Below, piece by piece: positions 52,761 through 61,503 of a stretch of DNA of 64,000 nucleotides. Made by a program: the position numbers and the translations under genes. The DNA comes from Paenibacillus thalictri. Its GTDB lineage: Bacteria > Bacillota > Bacilli > Paenibacillales > NBRC-103111. Positions within the stretch are counted from its first letter, which is position 1. Every line of letters starts with the position of its first letter. The stretch is taken from assembly GCF_004307995.1 (NCBI RefSeq), contig NZ_SIRE01000006.1, positions 124,001 through 188,000 on the forward strand. The letters are read 5' to 3'. The notes beneath the pieces were generated by a model. It was given only the letters and a program-made list of their open reading frames with translations, was not told the DNA's origin and did no database searches.

Positions 52761-53645
52761 TTATGTGTCTCTGCCCAGCCGATCGATCCAGCGCAATAGC
52801 GGACTGCGTTCGATCCGGGCGGTCAACGAATGCTTGCACGACCATATATGCAAAGCGGCCAGGACCGCCAGAACCGCCAGCTGCGGCAGGAACCCCGCCG
52901 TCTGAAACAGCCAGACGCCCAAAGCGAAGCCCAGCGTATTGGCCCCCGCATCGCCAAGCATCGCTTCGCCCCGCACATCTTCCGGGAACAGCACGGCCGC
53001 AGCCGCAATGACAGGCGCCATAGCGGTGACAAACAGGGGAAGCGTAGCCGCTCCCACAAGCAGTAGCGCCGCCGGCAAAAACAGCTTCAGCGCGCGTCCG
53101 GGGCGCAGATCCAGCAAATTCAGCGCATTGCTCATCAAGGCGATCAGCAAACAGCCGGCAGCGCACTCCGCTAATGGCCGCTCGCTGGCCCACGTCACGA
53201 TCGATGCGGCAGCCGAAATCACGATTGCTTTGACCAGCCCTGTCGTCAGCCGGCCCTCTTTCCGCCATGTCCTCCAATGCCCCAATATCCCCTTGACCGC
53301 CTTGTCCCCGGCCAAATCATCGAGCAGCCCTGCAACCAGCACGGCTGTCAAGGCAAACAAATAGATCGTATCCAGGTGAAGCCCGATAGTAAACGGCGAA
53401 GTTCGCATCCAGCGAATTTCTGCATAATGCAGCCCGCTCCATATGAAAGCGTACGCCAAAACGACCGCCCCTACATAAAGCCCGGCCGCCGTCGGAATGG
53501 CGCGACCTGCATAATTGTCAGCAGTCACATTATTTTGCCTTAAAAAAACGAGGAGCGATTTTCTGAGGCCAACCGATAGGACAAATGCGGCAAGCAGCCA
53601 CCCGAGACTCGCGGTCAGCATTAGGAACGCCACCACCTGCTGCAC
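52761..53645 (-). CDS. Divergent MraY/WecA-family (GT4) membrane glycosyltransferase-like protein
   Basis: A 294-residue protein with about nine helices. It keeps the polyprenyl-phosphate transferase marks: LLDDLAGDKAVKGILGH (DD pair of the first cytoplasmic loop), NALNLLDLRPG in place of the usual NxxNxxDGLDG, and GDAGANTLGFALG. Such enzymes join a sugar phosphate to a lipid carrier. The altered second motif suggests a different sugar donor. It overlaps the 3' end of the GT2 gene by 25 bases and both lie below steA. Confidence 0.8.
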   Translation of the reverse strand: MQQVVAFLMLTASLGWLLAAFVLSVGLRKSLLVFLRQNNVTADNYAGRAIPTAAGLYVGAVVLAYAFIWSGLHYAEIRWMRTSPFTIGLHLDTIYLFALTAVLVAGLLDDLAGDKAVKGILGHWRTWRKEGRLTTGLVKAIVISAAASIVTWASERPLAECAAGCLLIALMSNALNLLDLRPGRALKLFLPAALLLVGAATLPLFVTAMAPVIAAAAVLFPEDVRGEAMLGDAGANTLGFALGVWLFQTAGFLPQLAVLAVLAALHIWSCKHSLTARIERSPLLRWIDRLGRDT

Positions 53646-54322
53646 AACACGCCGGAGACGGAAATCAGCTGCCGTCCGCGGTGAAGCCAGCTGCGCAAGT
53701 CTCTGCCTGTTTCACGATGGGCAAACGGCACTTCCAGTTCGACCACCTTGTACCCAAGACGGACCGCATCGATTGTAAGCCCTACCTCAACGCCAAAACC
53801 GCCGGCCAACGTTCCGATCTGGCGTACAACCGACGTGCGCAAAGCCCGTTGTCCGGATAACGGCGCTAATGAGCGGAAGCCGGACAGCCGGTGGATGCCG
53901 GATACCGCTAACCCCTTGACCAAGCCAAGTCCCCCTTTGCGCTGCGGAGCGGGAAGTTTGGCCACTGTCATATCCGCACCGCCGCTTAACACGGGCTCCA
54001 GCAGCAGCGGCAAATAAGATGCGCTCGAACCCAAGTCGGCATCCAGAAATACGATGTAGTCCCCTTTGGCCCGTTCCAGACCGGACATCAACGAACAGCC
54101 CTTGCCGTATTTGGAAGGATGTCTTACCACTTGATCCGCAAAGCGGTAAGCCGAATCGGCGGTCCCGTCCGTGCTTCCGTCGTCCACCACAATCAGTTCC
54201 AGGGCGCAGCGCCGTCCCAGCTCCGACTTTACTTTATTCAGGCTCGATAACGTATCCGTGATATACGCCTCTTCGTTCCAAGCCGGGATTACGATAGACA
54301 CGGTGTCCGTTTGGACTCCCAT
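53621..54322 (-). CDS. GT2-family glycosyltransferase
   Basis: A 233-residue GT-A fold enzyme with VSIVIPAWNEEAYI, IVVDDGSTDGTADSA, the metal-binding DADLGSSAS and a C-terminal RLGYKVVELEVPFAHRETG. It has no membrane helix, resembling DPM1/UgtP-like soluble transferases that act on lipid-phosphate acceptors. It overlaps the MraY-like gene, and the pair likely builds or extends a lipid-linked glycan. Confidence 0.87.
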   Translation of the reverse strand: MGVQTDTVSIVIPAWNEEAYITDTLSSLNKVKSELGRRCALELIVVDDGSTDGTADSAYRFADQVVRHPSKYGKGCSLMSGLERAKGDYIVFLDADLGSSASYLPLLLEPVLSGGADMTVAKLPAPQRKGGLGLVKGLAVSGIHRLSGFRSLAPLSGQRALRTSVVRQIGTLAGGFGVEVGLTIDAVRLGYKVVELEVPFAHRETGRDLRSWLHRGRQLISVSGVLCSRWWRS

Positions 54323-54379
54323 ATTTCTTCACTCCTTTTGTAAGAGGTTGTTCCAAAAGTCGGCTTTTGGACACGGACT

Positions 54380-55531
54380 TTAGTGCAGCCATCCTTTCAG
54401 TACCGACCAGCCGGGCAATGCTGCGGGAAACATCCATTTGCCGAGCAGCTGCGCCGCAAGGAAGCCGCTCAGCAGCGCCAAACCGGCAGCCCCATTTCTC
54501 AGCCATGATCTTGTCTTCTGGGCGCTCAGCAGCATGCTGAAGCCTTTGGCGTCGATCAGCTTATCGCCGATTTTCATACGTACGAGCATGCTGCTGCCCA
54601 TACCGTTTCTGCCTTTCTCAAGATATTCATTCATATGGTTATGCGATCCTATGGCGATAATCAAGCTCGCTTTCAGTTCATACGCCATGAGCAGAGCTGC
54701 ATCTTCGCTGGTGCCCATGCAAGGCAGGACGTTGGCCGTAAGTCCGAGCCGCCGAATACGTTCGAGCCCCGGCGCCGCGCCTTCCACATAGGACTGAACG
54801 ACCAGCTCGGCGCCGCTGCCCAGCGCCCGGTCCGATACGCTGTCCATGTCGCCGACGATCAGGTCGGGCGTGTATCCAAGTTCCAGCAGCGCGTCAGCGC
54901 CCCCGTCCACTCCAAGCAGCACGGGCTTGTACGCCTTGATATAGGCGCGGACAGCAGCCAAATCCTCGCGATATTTACTGCCTCTTGTCACCACAAGCAC
55001 GTGGCGCCCTTCAACTTGGGTGCGCAGCTTCGGACAATGCAGCGGTTGAACCACCATGCGGCTTTCCTGAAGAGCGTGCTGCAGCGTGTTGTCAATGAAT
55101 TTGCCCAATTCCACATGAAAACAACGATGCGCCTGGCGGTACAACTGATCCCAGCTTGCCATCGTAAACCGCGTATAAGGAATTCTCACTTGGTCGGTCC
55201 AAATCCCGGATTCATCGATTCTGATCGTCATCCCGTCTTGAAAAAACGTATACCACAATCGATTGATCTCAATGATCGGAACCGCTTTGTCCAGCAGCAG
55301 CAGCGGTCCTTTGGTCATGATCCGGCCGCTCATCGTTTTTCCGGCATTAATGATGATTTTCACTTTGGCGCGAATCAGCTCTTCCGCAGCCAGCTCATCG
55401 ACATCCTCATGATCGATCACCACAATGCAGCCGGGTTCCGCCGTTTTTAGCAGCTGCTTCGTTTTCCGTCCCATTTTCACCGGGCCTTCGATCCATGCCC
55501 TGTTCTCTGTTATGACTTCGCTATATTCCAT
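54380..55531 (-). CDS. steA: SteA-like cytokinetic-ring protein with a C-terminal membrane helix
   Basis: A 383-residue protein. The N-terminal half (CIVVIDHEDVDELAAEELIR, TKGPLLLLDKAVPIIEIN) and the thiamine-pyrophosphokinase-like second half (VLLGVDGGADALLELGYTPD, LIVGDMDSVSD, MGTSEDAALLMAYE) match SteA, a septal protein of corynebacteria. A final hydrophobic stretch (GAAGLALLSGFLAAQLLGKW) could anchor it. ATP/thiamine-binding residues are partly retained, but enzymatic activity is unproven. It lies upstream of the GT2 and MraY-like genes on the same strand. The ATG at 55531 follows GGAG. Confidence 0.85.
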   Translation of the reverse strand: MEYSEVITENRAWIEGPVKMGRKTKQLLKTAEPGCIVVIDHEDVDELAAEELIRAKVKIIINAGKTMSGRIMTKGPLLLLDKAVPIIEINRLWYTFFQDGMTIRIDESGIWTDQVRIPYTRFTMASWDQLYRQAHRCFHVELGKFIDNTLQHALQESRMVVQPLHCPKLRTQVEGRHVLVVTRGSKYREDLAAVRAYIKAYKPVLLGVDGGADALLELGYTPDLIVGDMDSVSDRALGSGAELVVQSYVEGAAPGLERIRRLGLTANVLPCMGTSEDAALLMAYELKASLIIAIGSHNHMNEYLEKGRNGMGSSMLVRMKIGDKLIDAKGFSMLLSAQKTRSWLRNGAAGLALLSGFLAAQLLGKWMFPAALPGWSVLKGWLH

Positions 55532-55685
55532 TATCGTCATCTCCAGCTATGTCCAGTCCATTTGCCATTATTTTGGCAGCATCGCTCCAATTTCATACAA
55601 TTTTTGAACTTCGAATTATTTTTCCACAATAAGGTTAAACTGCTAATACGATTTAATCATTCGGATATTGGAGGAAGCGACGAAG

Positions 55686-55862
55686 ATGGAGCTGAGTATG
55701 AGCTTGGAGCAAGTGAATGAACAACTGTACCAACTTCACAACAACGGCGAATCTCTAGGCAAAAAACAAGTTAAAAAAGCGTACCCGGACTTGATGAAAA
55801 ATGCGCTGTATTATTCCCCCAGCTGGGAACATGCGCTGCAAAAAGCGGGAATTCACGAGTAA
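55686..55862 (+). CDS. Small protein resembling a single homing-endonuclease-associated repeat
   Basis: A 58-residue protein, MELSMSLEQVNEQLYQLHNN then GESLGKKQVKKAYPDLMKNA and LYYSPSWEHALQKAGIHE. The pattern G..L..k.v...yP.L...A...f.SWe.AL..aGi is that of the HNH-repeat DNA-binding unit found in tandem beside homing endonucleases. Here it stands alone with no nuclease. The ATG at 55686 has GGAGGA 10 bases before it and a terminator follows. It may bind DNA or RNA; this is inference from one motif. Confidence 0.72.
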   Translation: MELSMSLEQVNEQLYQLHNNGESLGKKQVKKAYPDLMKNALYYSPSWEHALQKAGIHE

Positions 55863-55877
55863 GAGCAGTCGAAGCGG

Positions 55878-55902
55878 GAGCAGCCGTTGGCTGCTCTTTT
55901 TT
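55878..55902 (+). terminator. Rho-independent terminator after the 58-residue gene
   Basis: GAGCAGCC pairs with GGCTGCTC around GTT and is followed by TTTTTT, 15 bases beyond the stop codon. Confidence 0.93.
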
Positions 55903-55990
55903 CGTGTTTGCCAGAAGGAAGGAGCCGACAGCAAACAAGAGAAGGAAATGATCAACCGGCTGGAAAATCAAATTCAGTTATTAAGAACAA

Positions 55991-56025
55991 ACCCTTGAAG
56001 AGCCGGAAAGCTCCTCAAGGGTTTT
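55991..56025. terminator. Hairpin terminator downstream of the LLM oxidoreductase gene
   Basis: ACCCTTGAAGAGC pairs with GCTCCTCAAGGGT around a 6-base loop. The plus strand continues TTTT and the minus strand TTGTTC, so it may stop transcripts from both sides. It is 64 bases past the stop of the 56089-57150 gene. Confidence 0.7.
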
Positions 56026-56088
56026 GATGTATTGGCTGCATATTCAATCTGTTCATGTTATGCGAAAATGTGAAGCAGCGGTTACCCT

Positions 56089-57150
56089 TTAGGTTCGCGC
56101 AAGCTCTTTGCGAACGATTGGCGCCACTTTGGTGCCAAGCAGTTCAATGGCGCGCATGACTTCGCGATGCGGCATCGTGCCGACATTGATATGCAAGAAG
56201 AAACGGGTTATCCCCAAGTTTTTGCGCAATAACAGGATTTTTTCCGCCACGTACTCAGGATCTCCCACATAAAGCGCTCCCCGCATACTGCGTGCGGCAT
56301 CATACGTAGCGCGGCTGTAATGTTGTCCCCAGCCTCTCTCGCGGCCGATCACATTCATCTGAGCTTGCGTCGACGGAAAAAACAACTCGGCCGCCTGTTC
56401 CGTCGTATCGGCCACAAATCCGTGCGAATGCGTGGCGATCTTGAGTTGATTCGGATCATGCCCCGCCTTCGCCGCAGCTTGCTTATACAGCGATACAAGC
56501 GGAGCGAAGCTTTCGGGCATACCGCCGATAATGGCAAATGCGATCGGCAGCCCCAGCATGCCCGCGCGAATAGCCGATTGCGTGTTGCCGCCGCTGGCGA
56601 TCCATACGGGCAGCGGGTCCTGCACGGATCTGGGATAAATGCCAAGATTATCGATCGCCGGACGGTGGACGCCGCTCCACGTTACTTTCTCCGAAGCTCT
56701 GATCGCAAGCAGCAGATCAAGTTTTTCCTCAAACAATTCATCATAATCGTCCAGGCTGTACCCGAATAACGGAAACGACTCGATAAACGACCCGCGACCC
56801 GCCATAATTTCGGCCCGCCCGTTGGATATCCCGTCAAGCGTCGAAAAAGCCTGATATACCCGCACCGGATCGTCCGAGGAAAGCACGGTGACCGCGCTTG
56901 TCAGCCGGATCCGTTTGGTCATGGGTGCGGCCGCCGCTAACACTACAGCAGGCGCTGTGCCCGCATAATCGGCCCGATGATGCTCCCCGATACCGTATAC
57001 GTCCAGTCCGACCTGATCGGCCAATACAATCTCTTCTACCGCATCGCGCAGCCGTACGGCATGGCTGATGACCTCACCTGTGACCGGATCCGGTGTAGCT
57101 TCCAAAAAAGTGCTGATTCCTATTTCCATGATGTTTGCCAGATCGGCCAT
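56089..57150 (-). CDS. LLM-class flavin-dependent oxidoreductase
   Basis: A 353-residue bacterial-luciferase-like (beta/alpha)8 monooxygenase. Family features are [52 protein letters not shown] and [20 protein letters not shown]. It would use reduced FMN or F420; FMN is likely in this group. No partner reductase is adjacent and the substrate is unknown. GGAGG precedes the ATG. Confidence 0.9.
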   Translation of the reverse strand: MADLANIMEIGISTFLEATPDPVTGEVISHAVRLRDAVEEIVLADQVGLDVYGIGEHHRADYAGTAPAVVLAAAAPMTKRIRLTSAVTVLSSDDPVRVYQAFSTLDGISNGRAEIMAGRGSFIESFPLFGYSLDDYDELFEEKLDLLLAIRASEKVTWSGVHRPAIDNLGIYPRSVQDPLPVWIASGGNTQSAIRAGMLGLPIAFAIIGGMPESFAPLVSLYKQAAAKAGHDPNQLKIATHSHGFVADTTEQAAELFFPSTQAQMNVIGRERGWGQHYSRATYDAARSMRGALYVGDPEYVAEKILLLRKNLGITRFFLHINVGTMPHREVMRAIELLGTKVAPIVRKELART

Positions 57151-57223
57151 CTTTTTATCGCCTCCTTGTTTATATTTTTATTTTACTCATTTTTCTATGG
57201 TTTCTCAACATAAGTAAGCCGGT

Positions 57224-57346
57224 TTAATTTTTCTCGGATTCGGGAGCAACCGGTCCCAACTTCTGATATTCGGAAGGTGAGACTCTCATTTTCCGCTTAC
57301 GATAAAACTTCGATAAGTTCAAAAATTCTACGACTACATCTGGCAA
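57224..57346 (-). pseudogene. Remnant of an AraC-family regulator (C-terminal helix-turn-helix)
   Basis: On the minus strand the frame ending in TAA at 57224-57226 reads DVVVEFLNLSKFYRKRKMRV then SPSEYQKLGPVAPESEKN. It lines up with the last helix-turn-helix of AraC proteins (GFxNxSYFxRxFKKxxGxSPSEYRK), but two residues are missing between FYRK and VSPSEY. No start codon or upstream DNA-binding half exists; the terminator of the Gfo/Idh gene lies immediately before it. It looks like the residue of a deleted regulator gene. Confidence 0.68.
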
Positions 57347-57348
57347 GT

Positions 57349-57382
57349 AAAAAGAGCCCCCGGCCATCGCCAAGGGCTCCCG
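57349..57382 (-). terminator. Rho-independent terminator after the Gfo/Idh/MocA gene
   Basis: On the minus strand GGGAGCCCTTGG pairs with CCGGGGGCTC around CGATGG and is followed by TTTTT, 47 bases after the stop codon. Confidence 0.85.
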
Positions 57383-57428
57383 CTAAAGCCGGGAAATTCG
57401 CATATCTTTTTATCGCATTTGCAACCCG

Positions 57429-58412
57429 TTACTCAAACGGATATTTCATATTCCAATCGGCGCGAAGCTTATCCATCGTCCTCATGATCGCTAAGGATTC
57501 ATCAAGCGTCATCCTATCGCTTTCAATTTTGCCCTCTCTCAGGCAGCGCATCGCCTCCGCCGCTTCGTACACATATCCTTTGGCCGCTCCGCTGTCCTCG
57601 AAATGCTCGTCTTCTTTTCCGTAGACGGACAGCTCCGCCGACTTCGCATTCCAGAAAATCGGAATTCGAATTTCGCCTTCCGTACCAGATATGACGGCCT
57701 GGTGTTTCGTTTTTAACCGCAGCCCCGCCATCAGGCTCGCCATACGCCCTCCCTCATAGCCAAACAATGCGGCAAATTCTTCGTCCACACCGGTTGTTCC
57801 GATACGCGCCACGCTATGTACCGCAGAAGGTTGTTGACCCATAATCATCGAAACAAAAGATATGCAATATACGCCGACATCCAATAAAGCGCCTCCGGCC
57901 AGCTCCGGATTAAACAACCTGCTCTCCGGCCTCCACTCCGCGCGGTTGCCGAATTTGACATCCACCATGCGAACATCCCCGATCAATCCGCCGGCCAGCC
58001 ATTCCTGTACCTTCACAATTGCCGGCAAATATCGCGTCCACATCGCCTCCATCAGAAATACGTTGTTTTTACGTGCAACCGCGACCAGTTCCTCCAGCTC
58101 GGAAGCGCTCACAGTAAACGGCTTTTCGCAGAGGACGGCTTTCCCGGCCTGCAGGCAGGCCAGCACATTCTCCTTATGCGCCTGGTGCGGCGTAGCCACA
58201 TACACGATATCTACGTTGGGGTCCTGCGCAAGCTCCTCGTAGCTTCCATAAGCATTTGGCATGTTGTGCTTGGCCGCAAACTCGCGGGCTCTATCCAAAG
58301 ATCTGGAACCGACGGCAACGAGCTGCGCATCGGGAAGATGCACCAAATCATTGGCAAACGTGTTGGCAATTCCGCCGGGTCCTAATATTCCCCATCTGAT
58401 TTTAGAAGTCAC
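57429..58412 (-). CDS. Gfo/Idh/MocA family oxidoreductase
   Basis: A 327-residue NAD(P)-dependent enzyme. The Rossmann start is IRWGILGPGGIANTFANDL; VDIVYVATPHQAHKENVLAC and the catalytic-lysine motif LCEKPFTVSASE follow, then the C-terminal beta sheet with GGALLDVGVYCISF. Such enzymes act on sugars, inositols or their derivatives; the substrate is unknown here. It starts at GTG 58412 after AAGGAGG. Confidence 0.9.
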   Translation of the reverse strand: MTSKIRWGILGPGGIANTFANDLVHLPDAQLVAVGSRSLDRAREFAAKHNMPNAYGSYEELAQDPNVDIVYVATPHQAHKENVLACLQAGKAVLCEKPFTVSASELEELVAVARKNNVFLMEAMWTRYLPAIVKVQEWLAGGLIGDVRMVDVKFGNRAEWRPESRLFNPELAGGALLDVGVYCISFVSMIMGQQPSAVHSVARIGTTGVDEEFAALFGYEGGRMASLMAGLRLKTKHQAVISGTEGEIRIPIFWNAKSAELSVYGKEDEHFEDSGAAKGYVYEAAEAMRCLREGKIESDRMTLDESLAIMRTMDKLRADWNMKYPFE

Positions 58413-58516
58413 GATTTCTCCTCCTTAATTGTCTTAAACATTAAGTTAATAATAGCGCATGTTGCTGCCAAGCACAATATGGAAAATGCGCGCCCGGCGT
58501 CCGTTTTCCAATTACT

Positions 58517-58545
58517 GCATAAATCAAGGATGTCTACAAATAATA
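58517..58545 (+). promoter_or_regulatory. Candidate SigG promoter of the germinant receptor operon
   Basis: GCATA (58517-58521) fits the -35 GHATR and AATAATA (58539-58545) fits the -10 CATnHTA at 6 of 7 positions, with a 17-base spacer. It is about 40 bases before the A-subunit start; gerA operons are SigG-dependent. Confidence 0.58.
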
Positions 58546-58585
58546 CCTTTATTGGCATATTTCATGAATCGCGGTGATTGGCAAG

Positions 58586-60088
58586 ATGAACACGAAGTCC
58601 GGTGAATGCGGCGGCGCCTCTTCGCTCTCCCGCAGCTTGGATGACAACAAACAAAACATCGAAGCTATTTTTGAGAACAGCAACGACATCAGTGTTTCAT
58701 TTTATCATTTTGGCCCCGAGCTCAGCCAAGCTGCGCTTGTCGTTTATTGTACGACGCTGACTCAAGACCTGAACTTTAATATATTAAACACGGTATTTCA
58801 TGATCTGGCACAGCAGATCTCCAGCTCCATCAACCGGATTACCGAAGCGGACGTCCGGCTTTTCTTCGAACATCGGGGCACCTTCTCCAAGCAATATCAT
58901 CTGCTGGAATCCATGGATCAGCTTGTCGAATCCGTGCTCTCCGGGCAAGTGGTGCTGCTGCTTGATACATGGGATAAAGCGGCGGGGTTTAACGCTTATT
59001 CCGTTGAGCGGCGCAAAGTCGACGAACCTTCCAGCGAAGCGGTTATTAACGGTCCGCGGGAGGGCATGGTCGAACAGCTGGATAAAAATATCGGGCTTAT
59101 CCGGCTGCGTTTACAGACGCCGAAACTGAAATTGGAATTTTACGAGGCCGGTCAAATGCTGAAGTCCCGGTTTGTCGTCGGGTATGTCGACGGCGTGGTG
59201 AATCCCGAGGCGCTGTCGGAGCTGCGGCGGCGGTTTAATGGCATCGACAAGGTCGAAGTGCTGGATACGAGTTATATTCGCGAATTTATCGAAGACTCCG
59301 TTTACTCTCCTTTTCCGCAGTTTCGTGTGACGGAACGGCCAGATGTAGCGGTCAGCGCATTGATTGAAGGAAAAATTATCCTTATGGTTGAGGGCAGCAG
59401 CAGTGTGATGATATGCCCGACTTTTTTCAACGAGCTGTTCCAAGCCGCTGAAGATTATTATCAACGAACGATGATTGCATCGCTTATCCGGGTAATTCGA
59501 ATCATCGCTTTCTTCATGGCTTTTACCCTTCCCAGCCTGTACATCGCTTTGTCGGATTTTCATCCCGAAATGATTCCGACGACGCTGCTGCTCAAAATAC
59601 TTGACATGCGGGAAGGCATACCGTTTCCCGCGCTCATCGAAGCTGTGCTGATGCAGTTTTTTTTCGAGCTGCTGCGTGAGGCGGGAATCCGGCTGCCCCG
59701 GCCCATCGGGCCTGCCGTCAGCATCGTCGGCGCTTTAATTATCGGCGAAGCTGCCATCCGTGCGGGAATCGCTTCACCGATTATGATTGTTGTCATCGCT
59801 CTGACAGGCATTGCTTCATTCTCCATCCCGCATTACGAGCTGGCCAGCTCACTGCGGGTGCTTGTATTTCCGTTGATGCTGCTCGCGTTTTTCTGGGGGG
59901 GATTCGGATTGATGATCGGATACATCGTCATTTTCCTGCATCTAACGATCCTTCGTTCACTTGGGCAGCCGTTTTTCTCACCTATCGCGCCGTTAAAGCT
60001 GTTTCAGCTGCTGGATGTGGTCGTGCGTCTTCCGCTCAAGCTGAGAATCAAAACGGCCGCCCGCAGCAAAACAGGCGACAAATCTTAA
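58586..60088 (+). CDS. GerA-type spore germination receptor, A subunit
   Basis: A 500-residue protein with a soluble N-terminal region (about 1-240; QNIEAIFENSNDISVSFYHF, then FRVTERPDVAVSALIEGKI and MVEGSSSVMICPTFFNELFQ) and five C-terminal membrane helices with RLPRPIGPAVSIVGALIIGE and PFFSPIAPLKLFQL. It forms the germinant-sensing channel in the spore inner membrane. ATG 58586 is used because GGTGA precedes it; GTG 58574 is an alternative. It heads an A-C-D-B operon. Confidence 0.93.
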   Translation: MNTKSGECGGASSLSRSLDDNKQNIEAIFENSNDISVSFYHFGPELSQAALVVYCTTLTQDLNFNILNTVFHDLAQQISSSINRITEADVRLFFEHRGTFSKQYHLLESMDQLVESVLSGQVVLLLDTWDKAAGFNAYSVERRKVDEPSSEAVINGPREGMVEQLDKNIGLIRLRLQTPKLKLEFYEAGQMLKSRFVVGYVDGVVNPEALSELRRRFNGIDKVEVLDTSYIREFIEDSVYSPFPQFRVTERPDVAVSALIEGKIILMVEGSSSVMICPTFFNELFQAAEDYYQRTMIASLIRVIRIIAFFMAFTLPSLYIALSDFHPEMIPTTLLLKILDMREGIPFPALIEAVLMQFFFELLREAGIRLPRPIGPAVSIVGALIIGEAAIRAGIASPIMIVVIALTGIASFSIPHYELASSLRVLVFPLMLLAFFWGGFGLMIGYIVIFLHLTILRSLGQPFFSPIAPLKLFQLLDVVVRLPLKLRIKTAARSKTGDKS

Positions 60089-60107
60089 TATGACAAGGAT
60101 GACGCTC

Positions 60108-61229
60108 ATGAAAACAGTTTGTCTGCTGGTTTGCCTTTGCCTGCTCACAAGCTGCTCGGGCCTCGAGTTAAACCAGCGGGGTTTCATATTGGGGGTGGCG
60201 CTGGATTTGGGCAAAAACGGCAACATTGAACTGACCTCGCAGTTTTATAGGCCGTCTCTGACCGGTACGGGCACGGTTGTCAATATTCATACCGAAGGAA
60301 TCACTTTGTTCGACGCTATCCGCGACATTACGATGAAGTTAGGCCGAAAATCGCAATGGAGCCACATGCAGACCATCCTGATCGGAGAACAGATAGCCAA
60401 ATCAGAGCGCTGCAAAGAAGTGCTTGATTTTTTTTACCGCGACGACGAACCTAGACTCACTACCCAAATCGTCGTTACCGAAGGAAAGGCAAGGCCTTAT
60501 TTATCCATACAACCGTTAATGGAAACCAGCATCAGCCGCCAAACCCATGAAGCACAACGTTCCGCTTCCAAGTTTTCCGGTAAAAGCGTGCAAACAAATT
60601 TGCTGAATATGAGACGGCAGCTCAAATCTGAGGTGGAGACCACGATTTTGCCTTATATGAAAAAAAGCACCGATGCGCTGGATGGCGCTTATATTAGCGG
60701 GGCTATCCTCGTCCATAAAGGCAACTTGATTGCAACGCTGACCCCGCGGCAAGTGCAGACATACCTCATGCTTACGGGGCAATTTAAAGAAGGAGTCATA
60801 CCGATCCCCTGCAACGATACAAAGAAAAACGATTCCTTCGAGGTTGTGGAGCTGGAGACAAAGCTGTCCGCCAGGATGCGCGACGGCGTACCCCATGTTC
60901 ATGTGCAAATGAAGCTGACAGGCACCGTGCGCGAGCTTGTCTGCGCTCAAATGTCGTCTTATGAATCCGCCGCCGCTTTTCAGAAAAAAATTGCCTCCGA
61001 AATCAAAAAACAGCTGGCCGAATCGGTGCGCGGCATGCGACAGATGAAAGCAGATATGTTCGGGATCGGGAACAAATTGTACAAAAAGGATCCCCATTTA
61101 TGGGAAGAGTTGAAGGTGGACTGGGATGACAAGTTCAGCCGGTCCGTCTATTCCTTTGAAGTGAATGTCGTCATCACGAATTCCGGTCTGGAAAATGGCA
61201 AGCCCGTACTTCAAGTCGAAGGAGGATAA
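60108..61229 (+). CDS. Ger(x)C family germination receptor lipoprotein, C subunit
   Basis: A 373-residue lipoprotein with signal MKTVCLLVCLCLLTSCSGLE (lipobox LLTSC). Ger(x)C features are the start LNQRGFILGVALDLGKNG, VTEGKARPYLSIQPLMETSI-type central region and the C-terminal KKQLAESVRGMRQMKADMFG with a WEELKVDW segment. The C subunit sits on the outer face of the inner membrane as part of the receptor. The ATG at 60108 has AAGG 9 bases before it and overlaps no gene; the start at 60090 is less likely. Confidence 0.92.
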   Translation: MKTVCLLVCLCLLTSCSGLELNQRGFILGVALDLGKNGNIELTSQFYRPSLTGTGTVVNIHTEGITLFDAIRDITMKLGRKSQWSHMQTILIGEQIAKSERCKEVLDFFYRDDEPRLTTQIVVTEGKARPYLSIQPLMETSISRQTHEAQRSASKFSGKSVQTNLLNMRRQLKSEVETTILPYMKKSTDALDGAYISGAILVHKGNLIATLTPRQVQTYLMLTGQFKEGVIPIPCNDTKKNDSFEVVELETKLSARMRDGVPHVHVQMKLTGTVRELVCAQMSSYESAAAFQKKIASEIKKQLAESVRGMRQMKADMFGIGNKLYKKDPHLWEELKVDWDDKFSRSVYSFEVNVVITNSGLENGKPVLQVEGG

Positions 61230-61231
61230 CG

Positions 61232-61498
61232 ATGCTTATTCGGATTTTTGTTGTTTTGCTGCTGTACGGCTCCATTATCGGCAGCTCTATCGGCAATATG
61301 CGGCAAAACAACCGCAAGGAAAAAACGGTCTGTGCCATTATTCTCATCTGCTCGGCATATTGCGCGGTCAGTTTTATTTTGAAAGAGAATTGGCCTAATG
61401 TCGACGATTTGATCAATATGATGTTTGCCCGGCAGCTAAGGTGGGTTTTAGACGCTTTAGGAGCGCCTGCGGCGATGATTTTGACAAAAGGGATGTGA
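61232..61498 (+). CDS. Small two-helix membrane protein, probable germination receptor D subunit
   Basis: An 88-residue protein with two hydrophobic segments (FVVLLLYGSIIGSSIGNM and TVCAIILICSAYCAVSFIL) and a short C-terminal tail. Small D proteins of this form occur within or beside gerA-type operons in many spore formers and modulate receptor sensitivity. GGAGGATAACG before the ATG lies at the end of the C gene, and the B gene follows 5 bases after its stop. Confidence 0.75.
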   Translation: MLIRIFVVLLLYGSIIGSSIGNMRQNNRKEKTVCAIILICSAYCAVSFILKENWPNVDDLINMMFARQLRWVLDALGAPAAMILTKGM

Positions 61499-61503
61499 GC
61501 CCG

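Noticed and set aside
55949..55999. A 16-codon plus-strand ORF (MINRLENQIQLLRTNP) just before the 55991 hairpin
   Set aside because: Too short, its Shine-Dalgarno AAGGAA touches the start codon and the stop lies in the terminator stem. Not enough to call a gene.
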